A stretch of DNA of 64,000 bases from Enterobacter sp. JBIWA008 (GTDB lineage Bacteria; Pseudomonadota; Gammaproteobacteria; Enterobacterales; Enterobacteriaceae), in the NCBI RefSeq assembly GCF_019968765.1, contig NZ_CP074149.1:4340001-4404000 (forward strand), written 5' to 3'. Shown here piece by piece: positions 33,114-46,396 of the stretch (positions within the stretch are counted from its first letter, which is position 1; each line of letters begins with the position of its first letter). The notes under the pieces are model-generated. The model saw only the letters and a list, made by a program, of their open reading frames with translations, searched no databases and was not told the DNA's origin. The position numbers and the translations under genes were made by a program.

Positions 33114-33131
33114 CTGGCATTACGTTTGCTT
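33114..33131 (+). promoter_or_regulatory. Sigma-54 promoter of yhdWXYZ
   Basis: CTGGCATTACGTTTGCTT has the -24 GG (33116-33117) and -12 GC (33128-33129) exactly 10 bases apart, with TGGCA and TTGCT in the right places. The predicted start point is about 75 bp before the yhdW ATG. yhdWXYZ belongs to the nitrogen-regulated genes of E. coli, which agrees. The remaining 32780-33110 stretch holds the possible NtrC site and nothing else I can name. Confidence 0.72.
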
Positions 33132-33214
33132 TATAAACGTTGGCCAAAGCCACAGACAGGTAAAGCGTTTAAAAACGCCTCTATAACGATAAATTTCGCC
33201 ACACAGGATGCATT

Positions 33215-34240
33215 ATGAAAAAGACGATGATAGCCAGCCTGGCCGCTGCAGGCATGATGTTTGCCGTAGCCGGTCAAGCCCATGCGGGAACGACACTGGA
33301 TGCCGTTAAAAAGAAAGGTTTTGTTCAATGCGGTATCAGTGACGGTTTGCCTGGCTTCTCTTATGCCGATGCGAACGGCAAATTTACCGGTATTGATGTG
33401 GATGTCTGCCGTGGCGTTGCCGCCGCCGTTTTTGGCGATGACAGCAAAGTAAAATATACCCCGCTGACGGCGAAAGAACGCTTCACAGCACTTCAGTCCG
33501 GTGAGGTTGACATGCTCTCCCGTAATACCACCTGGACCTCCTCCCGTGATGCAGGCATGGGGATGTCATTTACGGGCGTAACCTATTATGACGGTATCGG
33601 GTTCCTGACCCACAATAAAGCTGGCCTGAAAAGCGCTAAGGAACTGGATGGCGCCACCGTTTGTATCCAGGCGGGCACCGATACCGAGCTGAACGTCGCG
33701 GATTATTTCAAAGCAAACAACATGAAATATACCCCAGTGACATTCGACCGTTCGGATGAATCGGCCAAAGCGCTGGAATCCGGCCGTTGCGACACGCTGG
33801 CCTCTGACCAGTCACAGCTGTATGCCTTACGTATTAAGCTGAGCAACCCGACAGAGTGGATTGTCCTGCCTGAAGTAATCTCCAAAGAACCTCTCGGCCC
33901 CGTCGTTCGTCGTGGTGATGAAGACTGGTTCTCCATTGTTCGCTGGACGCTGTTTGCCATGCTGAACGCAGAAGAGATGGGCATCAACTCTAAAAACGTC
34001 GATGAGAAAGCCGCTAAGCCATCCACCCCGGATATGGCACACCTGCTCGGTAAAGAAGGTGATTTCGGCAAGGATCTGAAGCTGGATAACAAGTGGGCTT
34101 ACAACATCATCAAACAGGTGGGCAACTACTCTGAGATCTTTGAGCGCAACGTGGGATCGGAAAGCCCACTGAAGATCAAACGCGGCCAGAACAATCTCTG
34201 GAACAACGGCGGTATTCAGTACGCACCACCAGTACGTTAA
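33215..34240 (+). CDS. yhdW: Amino-acid ABC transporter substrate-binding protein YhdW
   Basis: 341 residues with a Sec signal peptide (about 1-24, ending AHA) and a family 3 solute-binding domain. The signature GFSYADANGKFTGIDVDVCRG (split around residues 47-67) and the DTELNVADYFKAN region are typical of the AapJ group that binds L-amino acids with broad specificity. In E. coli the gene is interrupted in some strains; here it is intact. First gene of yhdWXYZ, behind a sigma-54 promoter, so its likely role is amino-acid scavenging under nitrogen limitation. The exact ligand is not known. Confidence 0.93.
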   Translation: MKKTMIASLAAAGMMFAVAGQAHAGTTLDAVKKKGFVQCGISDGLPGFSYADANGKFTGIDVDVCRGVAAAVFGDDSKVKYTPLTAKERFTALQSGEVDMLSRNTTWTSSRDAGMGMSFTGVTYYDGIGFLTHNKAGLKSAKELDGATVCIQAGTDTELNVADYFKANNMKYTPVTFDRSDESAKALESGRCDTLASDQSQLYALRIKLSNPTEWIVLPEVISKEPLGPVVRRGDEDWFSIVRWTLFAMLNAEEMGINSKNVDEKAAKPSTPDMAHLLGKEGDFGKDLKLDNKWAYNIIKQVGNYSEIFERNVGSESPLKIKRGQNNLWNNGGIQYAPPVR

Positions 34241-34307
34241 GTCATAGCTGTAACGGGCACTGCTCCGGCAGTGCCCACTCCAGAGTCATGGTTACTGAGG
34301 TTTCTTT

Positions 34308-35489
34308 ATGTCCCATCGCCGCTCAGCCGTAAAAGGATCGCTATCCTTTTCTCATCCCGCGGTCCGCGCCTGGCTATTCCAGATTATTGCTATTGTTGCG
34401 GTTGTTCTTATCGCCGTGTATCTCATCCATAACACCATCACCAACCTAAATAATCGTGGCATTACCTCCGGTTTTGCGTTTTTGGATCGCAGCGCGGGGT
34501 TTGGCATTGTTCAGCACCTTATTGATTACCAGGAAGGTGACACCTACGGACGCGTGTTCGTGGTCGGTTTACTGAATACGCTGTTGGTATCGGCGCTTTG
34601 TATCGTCTTCGCGTCGATACTGGGCTTCTTTATTGGCCTGGCGCGTCTTTCTGAAAACTGGCTCTTGCGGAAACTGTCGACTGTTTATATCGAGACGTTC
34701 CGCAATATCCCCCCGCTCCTGCAGATCTTCTTCTGGTATTTCGCCGTACTGCGTAACCTTCCCGGTCCCCGTCAGGCCGTCGACGCGTTTGAGCTGTTTT
34801 TCCTCAGTAACCGAGGGTTGTCCATTCCTTCTCCTCAGCCGGGTGAAGGACTGTATGCTTTCATTGGTGCGATTGTGATAGCGCTTGCTCTCTCTGCTGG
34901 AGTATTCCGTTTTAACCGCAAGCATCAGATCAAAACCGGTCAGCTTCGTAGAACCTGGCCCACGGCAGTTGCCCTGATCGTTAGCCTTCCGCTAATCGCA
35001 CACTGGCTGTTTGGGGCCGCTTTGCACTGGGATATTCCACATCTGCGTGGCTTTAACTTTCAGGGTGGGATGGTATTAATTCCCGAGCTGGCAGCCCTGA
35101 CGCTGGCGCTGTCGATTTATACGTCCGCGTTTATCGCAGAGATTATCCGTGCAGGGATCCAGGCCGTTCCTTATGGGCAGCACGAGGCGGCACGCTCGCT
35201 GGGATTACCCCATACCGTGACGCTTCGTCAGGTCATCATTCCTCAGGCTTTACGGGTGATCATTCCACCTCTGACAAGCCAGTATCTCAATATTGTCAAA
35301 AACTCGTCGCTGGCCGCTGCCATTGGTTATCCGGATATGGTGTCACTCTTCGCCGGAACCGTGCTTAACCAGACCGGACAAGCCATTGAAACCATCGCCA
35401 TCACGATGTCTGTCTATCTGATCATCAGCCTGGTGATTTCATTGCTGATGAACCTTTATAACCGTCGTATAGCACTGGTCGAGCGCTAA
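34308..35489 (+). CDS. yhdX: Amino-acid ABC transporter permease YhdX
   Basis: 393 residues with about eight membrane segments. It belongs to the long AapQ-type permeases: an N-terminal helix plus extended insert, then the HisM-family core. The ABC permease EAA loop is visible as EAARSLGLPHTVTLRQVIIPQAL (EAA at about residue 292 onward, split here). It pairs with YhdY to form the membrane channel. It follows yhdW by 67 bp and precedes yhdY by 9 bp. Confidence 0.93.
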   Translation: MSHRRSAVKGSLSFSHPAVRAWLFQIIAIVAVVLIAVYLIHNTITNLNNRGITSGFAFLDRSAGFGIVQHLIDYQEGDTYGRVFVVGLLNTLLVSALCIVFASILGFFIGLARLSENWLLRKLSTVYIETFRNIPPLLQIFFWYFAVLRNLPGPRQAVDAFELFFLSNRGLSIPSPQPGEGLYAFIGAIVIALALSAGVFRFNRKHQIKTGQLRRTWPTAVALIVSLPLIAHWLFGAALHWDIPHLRGFNFQGGMVLIPELAALTLALSIYTSAFIAEIIRAGIQAVPYGQHEAARSLGLPHTVTLRQVIIPQALRVIIPPLTSQYLNIVKNSSLAAAIGYPDMVSLFAGTVLNQTGQAIETIAITMSVYLIISLVISLLMNLYNRRIALVER

Positions 35490-35498
35490 GGATCTATG

Positions 35499-36602
35499 AT
35501 GACAAAAGCGATACTGTCGCACTCCTCGCGCCCTGCCAACTCGACAGGTGGACGTTTCATTATCTGGGCGCGTAAGAATCTGTTCTCTAGCTGGAGTAAC
35601 AGCCTGCTGACGATTGTCTGCCTGTGGCTCATGTGGGAATTGATTCCTCCCCTGCTGAACTGGGCGTTTTTACAGGCCAACTGGGTCGGTTCAACCCGAG
35701 CTGACTGTACAAAAGCCGGCGCCTGCTGGGTGTTTATTCATGAACGTTTCGGTCAGTTCATGTATGGGTTGTATCCCCACGAACAGCGCTGGCGGATTAA
35801 TCTGGCGCTGATTATCGGTCTGCTCTCTGTCGCGGCCATGTTCTGGAAAAAGCTGCCTCACCGTGGACGCTATATTGCCGTCTGGGCGGTGGTTTATCCG
35901 ATTATTGTCTGGACGCTGTTATATGGCGGTTTCCTTGGGCTGGAACGCGTGGAAACACGTCAATGGGGCGGGCTGACGCTGACGTTGATCATCGCTTCAG
36001 TGGGGATAGCCGGCGCTCTACCGTGGGGGATTTTACTGGCCCTGGGGCGGCGTTCAAAAATGCCGATCGTACGCGTGCTCTCCGTTATCTTCATTGAGTT
36101 CTGGCGCGGCGTGCCGCTTATTACCGTTCTCTTTATGTCGTCGGTCATGCTGCCGCTATTTATGGCAGAAGGTACAACGATCGACAAACTGATCCGTGCC
36201 CTGGTCGGGGTCATTCTCTTCCAGTCCGCCTATGTCGCTGAAGTTGTGCGCGGTGGTCTGCAGGCGTTGCCTAAAGGCCAGTACGAAGCGGCAGAATCAC
36301 TGGCGCTCGGTTACTGGAAAACGCAGGGGCTGGTCATTCTTCCACAAGCACTCAAGCTGGTCATCCCGGGTCTGGTCAACACGATCATTGCCCTCTTCAA
36401 GGATACCAGCCTGGTAATCATCATTGGATTGTTCGATCTCTTTAGCAGCGTGCAACAGGCAACCGTTGACCCTGTCTGGCTGGGTATGTCCACCGAAGGA
36501 TATGTCTTTGCTGCCCTGATCTACTGGATCTTTTGTTTTAGCATGTCGCGCTACAGCCAGCATCTGGAAAAGCGCTTTAACACCGGGCGTACGCCGCACT
36601 GA
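35499..36602 (+). CDS. yhdY: Amino-acid ABC transporter permease YhdY
   Basis: 367 residues from the second of two adjacent ATGs (AAGG is better spaced from it). An AapM-type permease with about eight membrane helices and the EAA loop [20 protein letters not shown] near residue 268. Two cysteines in the periplasmic insert (DCTKAGACW) are conserved in the family. With YhdX it forms the transport channel energised by YhdZ. Nearly the same as the E. coli protein over the C-terminal half. Confidence 0.93.
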   Translation: MTKAILSHSSRPANSTGGRFIIWARKNLFSSWSNSLLTIVCLWLMWELIPPLLNWAFLQANWVGSTRADCTKAGACWVFIHERFGQFMYGLYPHEQRWRINLALIIGLLSVAAMFWKKLPHRGRYIAVWAVVYPIIVWTLLYGGFLGLERVETRQWGGLTLTLIIASVGIAGALPWGILLALGRRSKMPIVRVLSVIFIEFWRGVPLITVLFMSSVMLPLFMAEGTTIDKLIRALVGVILFQSAYVAEVVRGGLQALPKGQYEAAESLALGYWKTQGLVILPQALKLVIPGLVNTIIALFKDTSLVIIIGLFDLFSSVQQATVDPVWLGMSTEGYVFAALIYWIFCFSMSRYSQHLEKRFNTGRTPH

Positions 36603-36609
36603 GGAAATT

Positions 36610-37368
36610 ATGAGCCAAATAACTATGACACCCGCCGACGCGATGATTACGCTGGAAAATGTGAATAAATGGTACGGACAATTTCATGTCCTGAGGGACA
36701 TTAATCTCAAGGTAAAGCAGGGAGAACGCATCGTCCTTTGCGGCCCTTCTGGCTCCGGGAAATCCACAACCATTCGCTGTATTAATCATCTTGAAGAGCA
36801 CCAGCAAGGACGCATTGTGGTTGATGGTATCGAGCTGAATGAAGATATCCGCAATATCGAACGCGTACGTCAGGAAGTGGGAATGGTCTTTCAGCACTTT
36901 AATCTGTTTCCGCACCTGACCGTTCTGCAGAACTGTACGCTTGCCCCGATTTGGGTACGAAAGATGCCGAAAAAGGAAGCTGAGGCGTTGGCAATGCACT
37001 ACCTGGAGCGCGTACGTATCGCAGAGCATGCCAATAAATTCCCTGGCCAGATATCGGGTGGCCAACAGCAGCGTGTAGCTATCGCCCGTTCGCTGTGTAT
37101 GAAACCCAAAATTATGCTTTTTGATGAACCGACATCTGCCCTCGATCCGGAAATGGTGAAAGAGGTTCTGGACACCATGATTGGGCTGGCTCAATCCGGC
37201 ATGACCATGCTGTGTGTGACGCATGAGATGGGGTTTGCGCGAACCGTGGCCGACCGGGTGATCTTTATGGACCGCGGGGAGATTGTTGAGCAGGCACCGC
37301 CGGATGAGTTCTTTGCGCATCCGAAGTCAGAACGCACGCGAGCATTCCTGTCGCAGGTGATTCATTAG
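36610..37368 (+). CDS. yhdZ: Amino-acid ABC transporter ATP-binding protein YhdZ
   Basis: 252 residues of the polar amino-acid uptake (GlnQ/AapP) ATPase family. Walker [10 protein letters not shown] (about 46-54), signature [14 protein letters not shown] (about 148-161), Walker [14 protein letters not shown] (about 168-180) and the switch histidine in CVTHEMGFA are all intact. It drives the YhdXY permease. It begins 7 bp after yhdY and ends the operon; a REP-like hairpin follows. Confidence 0.95.
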   Translation: MSQITMTPADAMITLENVNKWYGQFHVLRDINLKVKQGERIVLCGPSGSGKSTTIRCINHLEEHQQGRIVVDGIELNEDIRNIERVRQEVGMVFQHFNLFPHLTVLQNCTLAPIWVRKMPKKEAEALAMHYLERVRIAEHANKFPGQISGGQQQRVAIARSLCMKPKIMLFDEPTSALDPEMVKEVLDTMIGLAQSGMTMLCVTHEMGFARTVADRVIFMDRGEIVEQAPPDEFFAHPKSERTRAFLSQVIH

Positions 37369-37379
37369 TCGTTTGCTCT

Positions 37380-37420
37380 GCCGGGTAGCGGCTTCGCCTT
37401 ACCCGGCCTACCGTTTTTTC
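37380..37420. repeat. REP-like palindrome acting as terminator after yhdZ
   Basis: GCCGGGTAGCGGCTTCGCCT followed by TACCCGGCCTACCG is the typical enterobacterial REP (repetitive extragenic palindrome) pattern: CCGGGTA/TACCCGG arms around a GC-rich loop. A TTTTTT run follows, so on the plus strand it probably also terminates yhdWXYZ. It lies between two converging transcription units. Confidence 0.75.
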
Positions 37421-37433
37421 TGCGCATAAACGC

Positions 37434-37463
37434 AAAAAGGCCATCCTTGCGGATGGCCTTTCT
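37434..37463 (-). terminator. Terminator of the rRNA operon
   Basis: AAAGGCCATCC and GGATGGCCTTT arms with a TTGC loop; on the minus strand the stem is followed by TTTTT. The sequence is of the classical rrn T1 type. It lies just past the distal 5S gene. Confidence 0.92.
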
Positions 37464-37472
37464 ACTTAATTG

Positions 37473-37592
37473 ATGTCTGGCAGTTCCCTACTCTCACATG
37501 GGGAGACCCCACACTACCATCGGCGCTACGGCGTTTCACTTCTGAGTTCGGCATGGGGTCAGGTGGGACCACCGCGCTAAAGCCGCCAGACA
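37473..37592 (-). rRNA. rrfF: 5S rRNA, distal copy
   Basis: 120 bases, complete. The mature 5' end reads TGTCTGGCGGC and the 3' end GCCAGACAT. Compared with the proximal 5S it differs at position 3 (T for C) with the matching change in its helix I partner, so pairing is kept, and at position 97 (T for C). In E. coli this third-from-last position of rrnD is rrfF, the only second 5S gene of the genome. Confidence 0.97.
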
Positions 37593-37633
37593 AATTCTTT
37601 TACTTCTTGCCGAACTTTAACCTAAGTATAAAG

Positions 37634-37709
37634 TGGTGCTGATACCCAGAGTCGAACTGGGGACCTCACCCTTACCAAGGGTGCGCTCTACCAACTGAGC
37701 CATATCAGC
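37634..37709 (-). tRNA. thrV: tRNA-Thr (anticodon GGT)
   Basis: 76 bases with CCA encoded. Acceptor stem GCTGATA/TATCAGC, T-loop GTTCGACTC, anticodon loop CTTGGTA with GGT at positions 34-36. It lies between the two 5S genes, as thrV does in E. coli rrnD. The T-stem is CCCAG/CTGGG here. Confidence 0.98.
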
Positions 37710-37721
37710 ACGCTAAATTTG

Positions 37722-37841
37722 ATGCCTGGCAGTTCCCTACTCTCGCATGGGGAGACCCCACACTACCATCGGCGCTACGGCGTTTCACTTCTGAGTTCGG
37801 CATGGGGTCAGGTGGGACCACCGCGCTAAAGCCGCCAGGCA
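37722..37841 (-). rRNA. rrfD: 5S rRNA, proximal copy
   Basis: 120 bases, complete, starting TGCCTGGCGGC and ending GCCAGGCAT, the common enterobacterial 5S sequence. It lies 67 bp after the 23S gene in the direction of transcription. Confidence 0.98.
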
Positions 37842-37908
37842 AATTCTGTTAATCTGTATCAGGCTGAAAATCGTGTCTCTCTCACCGCCAAAACACCTTC
37901 GGCGTTGT

Positions 37909-40814
<2,906 letters not shown>

Positions 40815-40924
40815 TCACAACCCGAAGATGTTTCTTTCGATTCATCATCGACTTGCGAAAATTTGAGAGACTCGAACACACATAACATGTGTGTCGTTTC
40901 AATTTTCAGCTTGATCCAGATTTT

Positions 40925-40933
40925 TAAAGAGCA
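40925..40933 (-). promoter_or_regulatory. boxA antitermination element in the 16S-23S spacer
   Basis: Minus-strand TGCTCTTTA matches boxA. It lies about 110 bases before the 23S gene and would reload the NusB/S10 antitermination complex. A hairpin ACACACAT/ATGTGTGT (about 40876-40895) lies between it and 23S. Confidence 0.8.
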
Positions 40934-41005
40934 AATATCTCAAACATGACTCGCAAGTCAGTTTTGAGATATGAGGCAGGTGACTTTCACTCACGAACCA
41001 GCAAG

Positions 41006-41081
41006 TGGCGTCCCCTAGGGGATTCGAACCCCTGTTACCGCCGTGAAAGGGCGGTGTCCTGGGCCTCTAGACGAAGGGGAC
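41006..41081 (-). tRNA. tRNA-Glu (anticodon TTC) in the 16S-23S spacer
   Basis: 76 bases with CCA encoded. Acceptor stem GTCCCCT/AGGGGAC, anticodon loop CTTTCAC with TTC at 34-36, T-loop GTTCGAATC. It is the only tRNA in the spacer (40815-41166). In E. coli the operon in this chromosomal position (rrnD) has tRNA-Ile and tRNA-Ala instead. Confidence 0.98.
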
Positions 41082-41166
41082 ACTGAAGTCTCAATCGCAA
41101 GACGCCTTGCTATTTACTTTTCATCAGACAATCTGTGTGAGCACTACAAAGGCAGGTTCTTTAAGG

Positions 41167-42706
<1,540 letters not shown>

Positions 42707-42837
42707 AAGTTTGATGCTCGTGAATTAAACTTCGTAATGAATTACGCATGTTCACTCAGAGACTTGGTATTCATTTTTCGTCTTGCGACGTTAAGAATCC
42801 ATGTCACTTTGAGTGCCCACACAGATTGTCTGATAAA

Positions 42838-42850
42838 TTGTTAAAGAGCA
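42838..42850 (-). promoter_or_regulatory. boxA in the rRNA leader
   Basis: Minus-strand TGCTCTTTAACAA, the exact E. coli leader boxA, placed between P2 and 16S. It recruits Nus factors for antitermination. Confidence 0.9.
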
Positions 42851-42888
42851 GTGCAACGCGGCTTTCGCTCACCGTTGCGAGGTGGCGT

Positions 42889-42916
42889 ATATTACGCTTT
42901 CCTCTTTCAGAGTCAA
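42889..42916 (-). promoter_or_regulatory. rRNA operon promoter P2
   Basis: Minus-strand -35 TTGACT (42911-42916) and -10 TAATAT (42889-42894), 16 bp apart, followed by ACGCCACC, a GC-rich discriminator as in E. coli P2. Confidence 0.88.
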
Positions 42917-42998
42917 CCCGTTATTTCAGGATTTTTTCTCTTCAACCGAACCGCTTGTTGTGTGAAGTGATTCACATCCGCCGTGTCGATGGAGGCGC

Positions 42999-43026
42999 AT
43001 TATAGGGATCCCATTTTTTAGCACAA
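42999..43026 (-). promoter_or_regulatory. rRNA operon promoter P1
   Basis: Minus-strand -35 TTGTGC (43021-43026) and -10 TATAAT (42999-43004), 16 bp apart, then GCGCCTCC, the discriminator that makes P1 sensitive to ppGpp and initiating NTP. Immediately upstream is an A/T-rich UP element (AGATCTAAAAAATA). The stretch 43045-43150 up to yrdA is where the three Fis sites lie in E. coli; it also carries the yrdA promoter. No other gene is in 42707-43178. Confidence 0.9.
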
Positions 43027-43178
43027 GTATTTTTTAGATCTTTTTTTTCGACTGCTGATTTTCCGCGCTTTTCGCTGAAATCCCGCCCGATCTGCTTAAA
43101 TATTGACGTATTTTGCCTTGCCTCGATCCATTAATATGATCAAAGTCTTCTGTATAGCGCTCATTGTTAGAGGTAGAT

Positions 43179-43733
43179 ATGCCCGCAGTATTACGTCCTT
43201 ATAAAGATCTGTTCCCCAAAAAAGGCGATCGCGTGATGATCGATGCCAGCAGCGTGGTGATTGGTGATGTCCGAATGGCCGATGACGTCAGCATCTGGCC
43301 GCTCGTCGCCATCAGGGGAGATGTTAACTATGTGTCGATTGGTGCACGTACCAATATTCAGGACGGTAGCGTTCTGCATGTCACACACAAATCCTCCTAT
43401 AACCCGGAGGGCAATCCCCTCATCATTGGAGAAGAGGTTACCGTCGGCCATAAAGTGATGCTTCACGGCTGCACTGTCGGAAATCGCGTACTTGTTGGCA
43501 TGGGGTCGATTTTGCTGGATGGCGTCATAGTAGAAGATGACGTAATGATTGGTGCCGGTAGCCTGGTCCCGCAGAACAAACGGCTGGAGAGTGGCTATCT
43601 CTATCTGGGAAGCCCGGTAAAACAGATCCGCCCCCTGAAGGAGGCAGAGCTCGAAGGGTTAAAATACTCTGCGAACAACTACGTTAACTGGAAGAATGAC
43701 TATTTGGAACAGGACAACCAAACCCAGCCCTGA
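43179..43733 (+). CDS. yrdA: Gamma-carbonic-anhydrase-like hexapeptide protein YrdA
   Basis: 184 residues from the ATG preceded by AGAGG. A left-handed beta-helix protein of the gamma carbonic anhydrase family with many hexapeptide turns (IGDVRM, IGARTNIQDGS, VGMGSILLDG, IGAGSLVPQ). The metal-ligand histidines appear in HVTHKS, GHKVMLHGC (about 71-100). Whether YrdA has carbonic anhydrase activity in enterics is unsettled. It is divergent from the rRNA operon. Its last 34 bp overlap the 3' end of yrdB on the other strand. Confidence 0.94.
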   Translation: MPAVLRPYKDLFPKKGDRVMIDASSVVIGDVRMADDVSIWPLVAIRGDVNYVSIGARTNIQDGSVLHVTHKSSYNPEGNPLIIGEEVTVGHKVMLHGCTVGNRVLVGMGSILLDGVIVEDDVMIGAGSLVPQNKRLESGYLYLGSPVKQIRPLKEAELEGLKYSANNYVNWKNDYLEQDNQTQP

Positions 43734-43957
43734 TCGTCTTCCTGCTGTTCGCGGATTAAATCGCTGGCTTCCTCTTCCAGATCCCAGCGATTTTCGCAAA
43801 ATACCGCTATCGGGTCTGAACCGCCAAAACGATGCAACAGCGTTTCTCCATGAATGGCACAGGTAAGTTGCATACCCTGCACCAGCACCGGAAAACTGAC
43901 CGCTTGTTTACTCTCATCCCAGTTCTCTCTGTCCGGGAAATGAATAGCCTGGTTCAC
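43700..43957 (-). CDS. yrdB: Conserved small protein YrdB (DUF1488)
   Basis: 85 residues, the E. coli length; [16 protein letters not shown] and [15 protein letters not shown] are the conserved blocks. Acidic, no membrane segment, function unknown. The C-terminus differs from E. coli (ending WLSCSK). It overlaps aroE by 4 bp, hence co-translation, and overlaps yrdA tail to tail by 34 bp. Confidence 0.9.
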   Translation of the reverse strand: MNQAIHFPDRENWDESKQAVSFPVLVQGMQLTCAIHGETLLHRFGGSDPIAVFCENRWDLEEEASDLIREQQEDDQGWVWLSCSK

Positions 43958-44772
43958 GCCGAAAGCTCCTGCTTTAACTTTTCAATGACAGGTTCGACCG
44001 CAGGCAACACGCCATGCCAGAGCAGCACCGCATGCGCGGCCTGACCCACCAGCATTCCCAGTCCATCGGCTAAATGTTTCGCGCCGTGTTGTTCACACCA
44101 GTTAAGGAAAGGCGTCTTCCCTTTCTGATAAAACATGTCATAGAAGTACATATGCGCGCTGACCAGAGAAGCGGGAATTGCCGGGATCTCGCCATTGATG
44201 CCGCTGGACGTGGCATTGATGACAAGATCGAACTCACGATCGTCAAGATCGTCAAGCGCTGCCGCGCTCACGCTGCCGGTATGCGCAAACAACGCCGCCA
44301 GCGCTTCTGCGCGGGAAAAGGTTCTGTTGGTTATGGTCACCGCACAGTCCAGAGAAAGCAGAGGCAACAGAACTCCCCGCGATGCGCCACCCGCACCAAT
44401 CAGCAGGATCCTGAATCCGGGCTTAATAAACGACAGTCGTTCCAGATCGCTAAGTAAACCAATTCCGTCGGTGTTGTCACCCAAAAGGCGTCCATCCTCA
44501 AGCCGTTTTAGGGTATTGACTGCACCAGCCAGTGAAGCGCGCTCAGTAAGCTCATTCGCACGTTCGAAGGCTTCTTCTTTAAAAGGAACCGTCACATTAG
44601 CGCCTTTACCGCCCGCGGCGAAAAAAGCCTCCAGCGTTGGAATAAATGCATCCACCGGTGCCAGTACGCGGCCATAGGGATGATTTATCTGCAGCTGCTT
44701 CGCAAATTGCTGATGGATCAGCGGTGACTTGCTGTGCGCAATCGGATTACCAAAAACAGCATAGGTTTCCAT
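43954..44772 (-). CDS. aroE: Shikimate dehydrogenase AroE
   Basis: 272 residues, the E. coli length. It reduces 3-dehydroshikimate to shikimate with NADPH. Substrate site [10 protein letters not shown] (about 14-23) and [11 protein letters not shown] with the catalytic lysine at about 65; the second-domain NADP loop [13 protein letters not shown] (about 126-138), with [11 protein letters not shown] supplying the NADP-phosphate contact. It lies 4 bp after tsaC in the yrdD-tsaC-aroE-yrdB run. The substrate comes from AroQ, also coded in this window. Confidence 0.96.
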   Translation of the reverse strand: METYAVFGNPIAHSKSPLIHQQFAKQLQINHPYGRVLAPVDAFIPTLEAFFAAGGKGANVTVPFKEEAFERANELTERASLAGAVNTLKRLEDGRLLGDNTDGIGLLSDLERLSFIKPGFRILLIGAGGASRGVLLPLLSLDCAVTITNRTFSRAEALAALFAHTGSVSAAALDDLDDREFDLVINATSSGINGEIPAIPASLVSAHMYFYDMFYQKGKTPFLNWCEQHGAKHLADGLGMLVGQAAHAVLLWHGVLPAVEPVIEKLKQELSA

Positions 44773-44776
44773 GAGA

Positions 44777-45349
44777 TTACCCCTGGCGAAAACGTTCGCC
44801 GGTCAAAGCGTCGCGAATTTCAGACGGATTCAGGCGCCCCCCCGTTTCACCGACAACAACAGGGAAGTCATTCCCGAACTGCGCCAGTACTTCTTCGGTT
44901 GTCCGACAAGGTGGCAATCCGGTCAGGTTGGCGCTGGTTGAGACTAGCGGTTTACCAAATGCCAGGCAAAGCTCAACCACCAGCGGATGGTCAGTTACGC
45001 GAACGGCGAGGGAATCAAAACGTCCGGTTAACCAGCGAGGCGTTGTCGGCTGCGCCGGGAAGACGAAGGTCACCGGTCCAGGCCACGCGGAGAAGATAGT
45101 CTCGCGCTGCGCCGGCGTCAGCATGGAGTCATCGATATAGGGTTTAAGCTGCTCATAATTCGCAGCGATCAAAATCAGCCCTTTCTCGACGGGTCTTTGT
45201 TTTAAGGCAAGCAAACGGCTCACAGCCGTCTCGCTGTCAGGATCGCAACCGACCCCAAAAACAGCTTCAGTTGGATAGGCGATGACTTCTTCATTTTTCA
45301 GTACGTCCACTGCATGCGCAATGGAGCCTGATGGCAGGTTATTATTCAC
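44777..45349 (-). CDS. tsaC: Threonylcarbamoyl-AMP synthase TsaC
   Basis: 190 residues from the GTG at 45349, giving the family length; the frame is open further upstream but inside yrdD. A YrdC/Sua5-family enzyme that makes threonylcarbamoyl-AMP from threonine, bicarbonate and ATP, the first step of tRNA t6A37. Conserved [13 protein letters not shown] and [12 protein letters not shown] (about 140-152) are present. The start overlaps the yrdD end by 8 bp, so translation is coupled. In E. coli the gene is essential. Confidence 0.94.
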   Translation of the reverse strand: MNNNLPSGSIAHAVDVLKNEEVIAYPTEAVFGVGCDPDSETAVSRLLALKQRPVEKGLILIAANYEQLKPYIDDSMLTPAQRETIFSAWPGPVTFVFPAQPTTPRWLTGRFDSLAVRVTDHPLVVELCLAFGKPLVSTSANLTGLPPCRTTEEVLAQFGNDFPVVVGETGGRLNPSEIRDALTGERFRQG

Positions 45350-45896
45350 TATTTTGATCCGCCGTAACCGGCTTTCCACATTGTTTACTGGCGCAGAAGC
45401 GTTTCATGCCTTGCGCGGTTTTCTTCTCTATAAGTAGCGGATAATTGCAATGAGGGCAGGTTCCCGCTACCGGTTTAAAATTGATAACGAACTGGCATTC
45501 AGGGTAGCGATCGCACGAATGGAAAGTCTTACCATAACGGGAGCGGCGCTGTACCAACTGCCCGCGCTGACACTGAGGGCACGCAATTGCCGTTTCATCA
45601 GGCTTATCAATTTGTTCCGTATGCTCACATTCCGGGTAGCGGCTACATCCAATAAACATGCCGAAACGCCCCTGCCGCAGGGCTAATTCACCACCGCAGA
45701 GTGGGCAATACTGCCCCTCCAGAATTTTAACGATATGTCCATCCGCCTGGTTTTTCAGGGGACGGACATAATCACATTCCGGATAGTGTGAACAACCGAG
45801 AAACGGGCCGTGTTTCCCGGACCGAATAACAAGTTCAGCCCCGCACTGCGGGCAGGGCTCGTTTTTATGCACCGTGAATAGTGCTGATTTGGCCAT
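45342..45896 (-). CDS. yrdD: Zinc-ribbon protein YrdD (topoisomerase I C-terminal type)
   Basis: 184 residues made of four topoisomerase-I-type zinc-binding modules, each with paired cysteines: CPQCGAEL...[15 protein letters not shown]...CSRYPEC, CPQCQRG...CDRYPEC and CPHCNYP...CASKQC. It resembles the DNA-binding C-terminal domain of TopA without the catalytic part. Exact role unknown; single-stranded DNA binding is inferred from the fold. First in the run yrdD-tsaC-aroE-yrdB, 26 bp after smg. Confidence 0.92.
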   Translation of the reverse strand: MAKSALFTVHKNEPCPQCGAELVIRSGKHGPFLGCSHYPECDYVRPLKNQADGHIVKILEGQYCPLCGGELALRQGRFGMFIGCSRYPECEHTEQIDKPDETAIACPQCQRGQLVQRRSRYGKTFHSCDRYPECQFVINFKPVAGTCPHCNYPLLIEKKTAQGMKRFCASKQCGKPVTADQNSE

Positions 45897-45922
45897 AACA
45901 ACTCTTGGTGCTGCACATTGAA

Positions 45923-46396
45923 TTAGTGCAGCATACCTTCATTCACTTCAAAGAGTAATTCTTCCATTTGCTGATAGGCGTTTTCACAGCCCGGGATATT
46001 AAACAGAACCATCAGGATCACCCACTTGAGATCTTCCAGTTCAAATTCTGCTGTATCCAGCGCCATGACGCGCTCTATCACCATTTCTCTCGTTTCGAGG
46101 TTCAGCACCTGAATCTGCTCAAGGAATAAGATGAACCCCCGGCAGCTGGCGTCCAGCCTTTCACACTCTTCCGCTGTATAAATGCGTACTGACAATGGGT
46201 CAGAAGCAAGCTGCATCGGTTCGGCGAGGCCTTCCTGATAATCAGCCAGTTTTTCCAGCCACATCAACGCATTATAGATATCTTCCCGCTCAAACCCCGC
46301 ATCGGTAAGATCCTGTGTCAATTTGTCCTGATCCACTCGCATTTCTGCTTCGTTATGGATGTAAGTCTCAAACAAATACATCAGTACGTCGAACAT
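45923..46396 (-). CDS. smg: Smg family protein (DUF494)
   Basis: 157 residues, the same length as E. coli Smg and strongly conserved ([18 protein letters not shown] at the start, [20 protein letters not shown] near 117). Acidic, helical, soluble. Function unknown. Its start lies 29 bp inside the end of dprA, indicating translational coupling with the DNA-processing protein. Confidence 0.93.
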   Translation of the reverse strand: MFDVLMYLFETYIHNEAEMRVDQDKLTQDLTDAGFEREDIYNALMWLEKLADYQEGLAEPMQLASDPLSVRIYTAEECERLDASCRGFILFLEQIQVLNLETREMVIERVMALDTAEFELEDLKWVILMVLFNIPGCENAYQQMEELLFEVNEGMLH

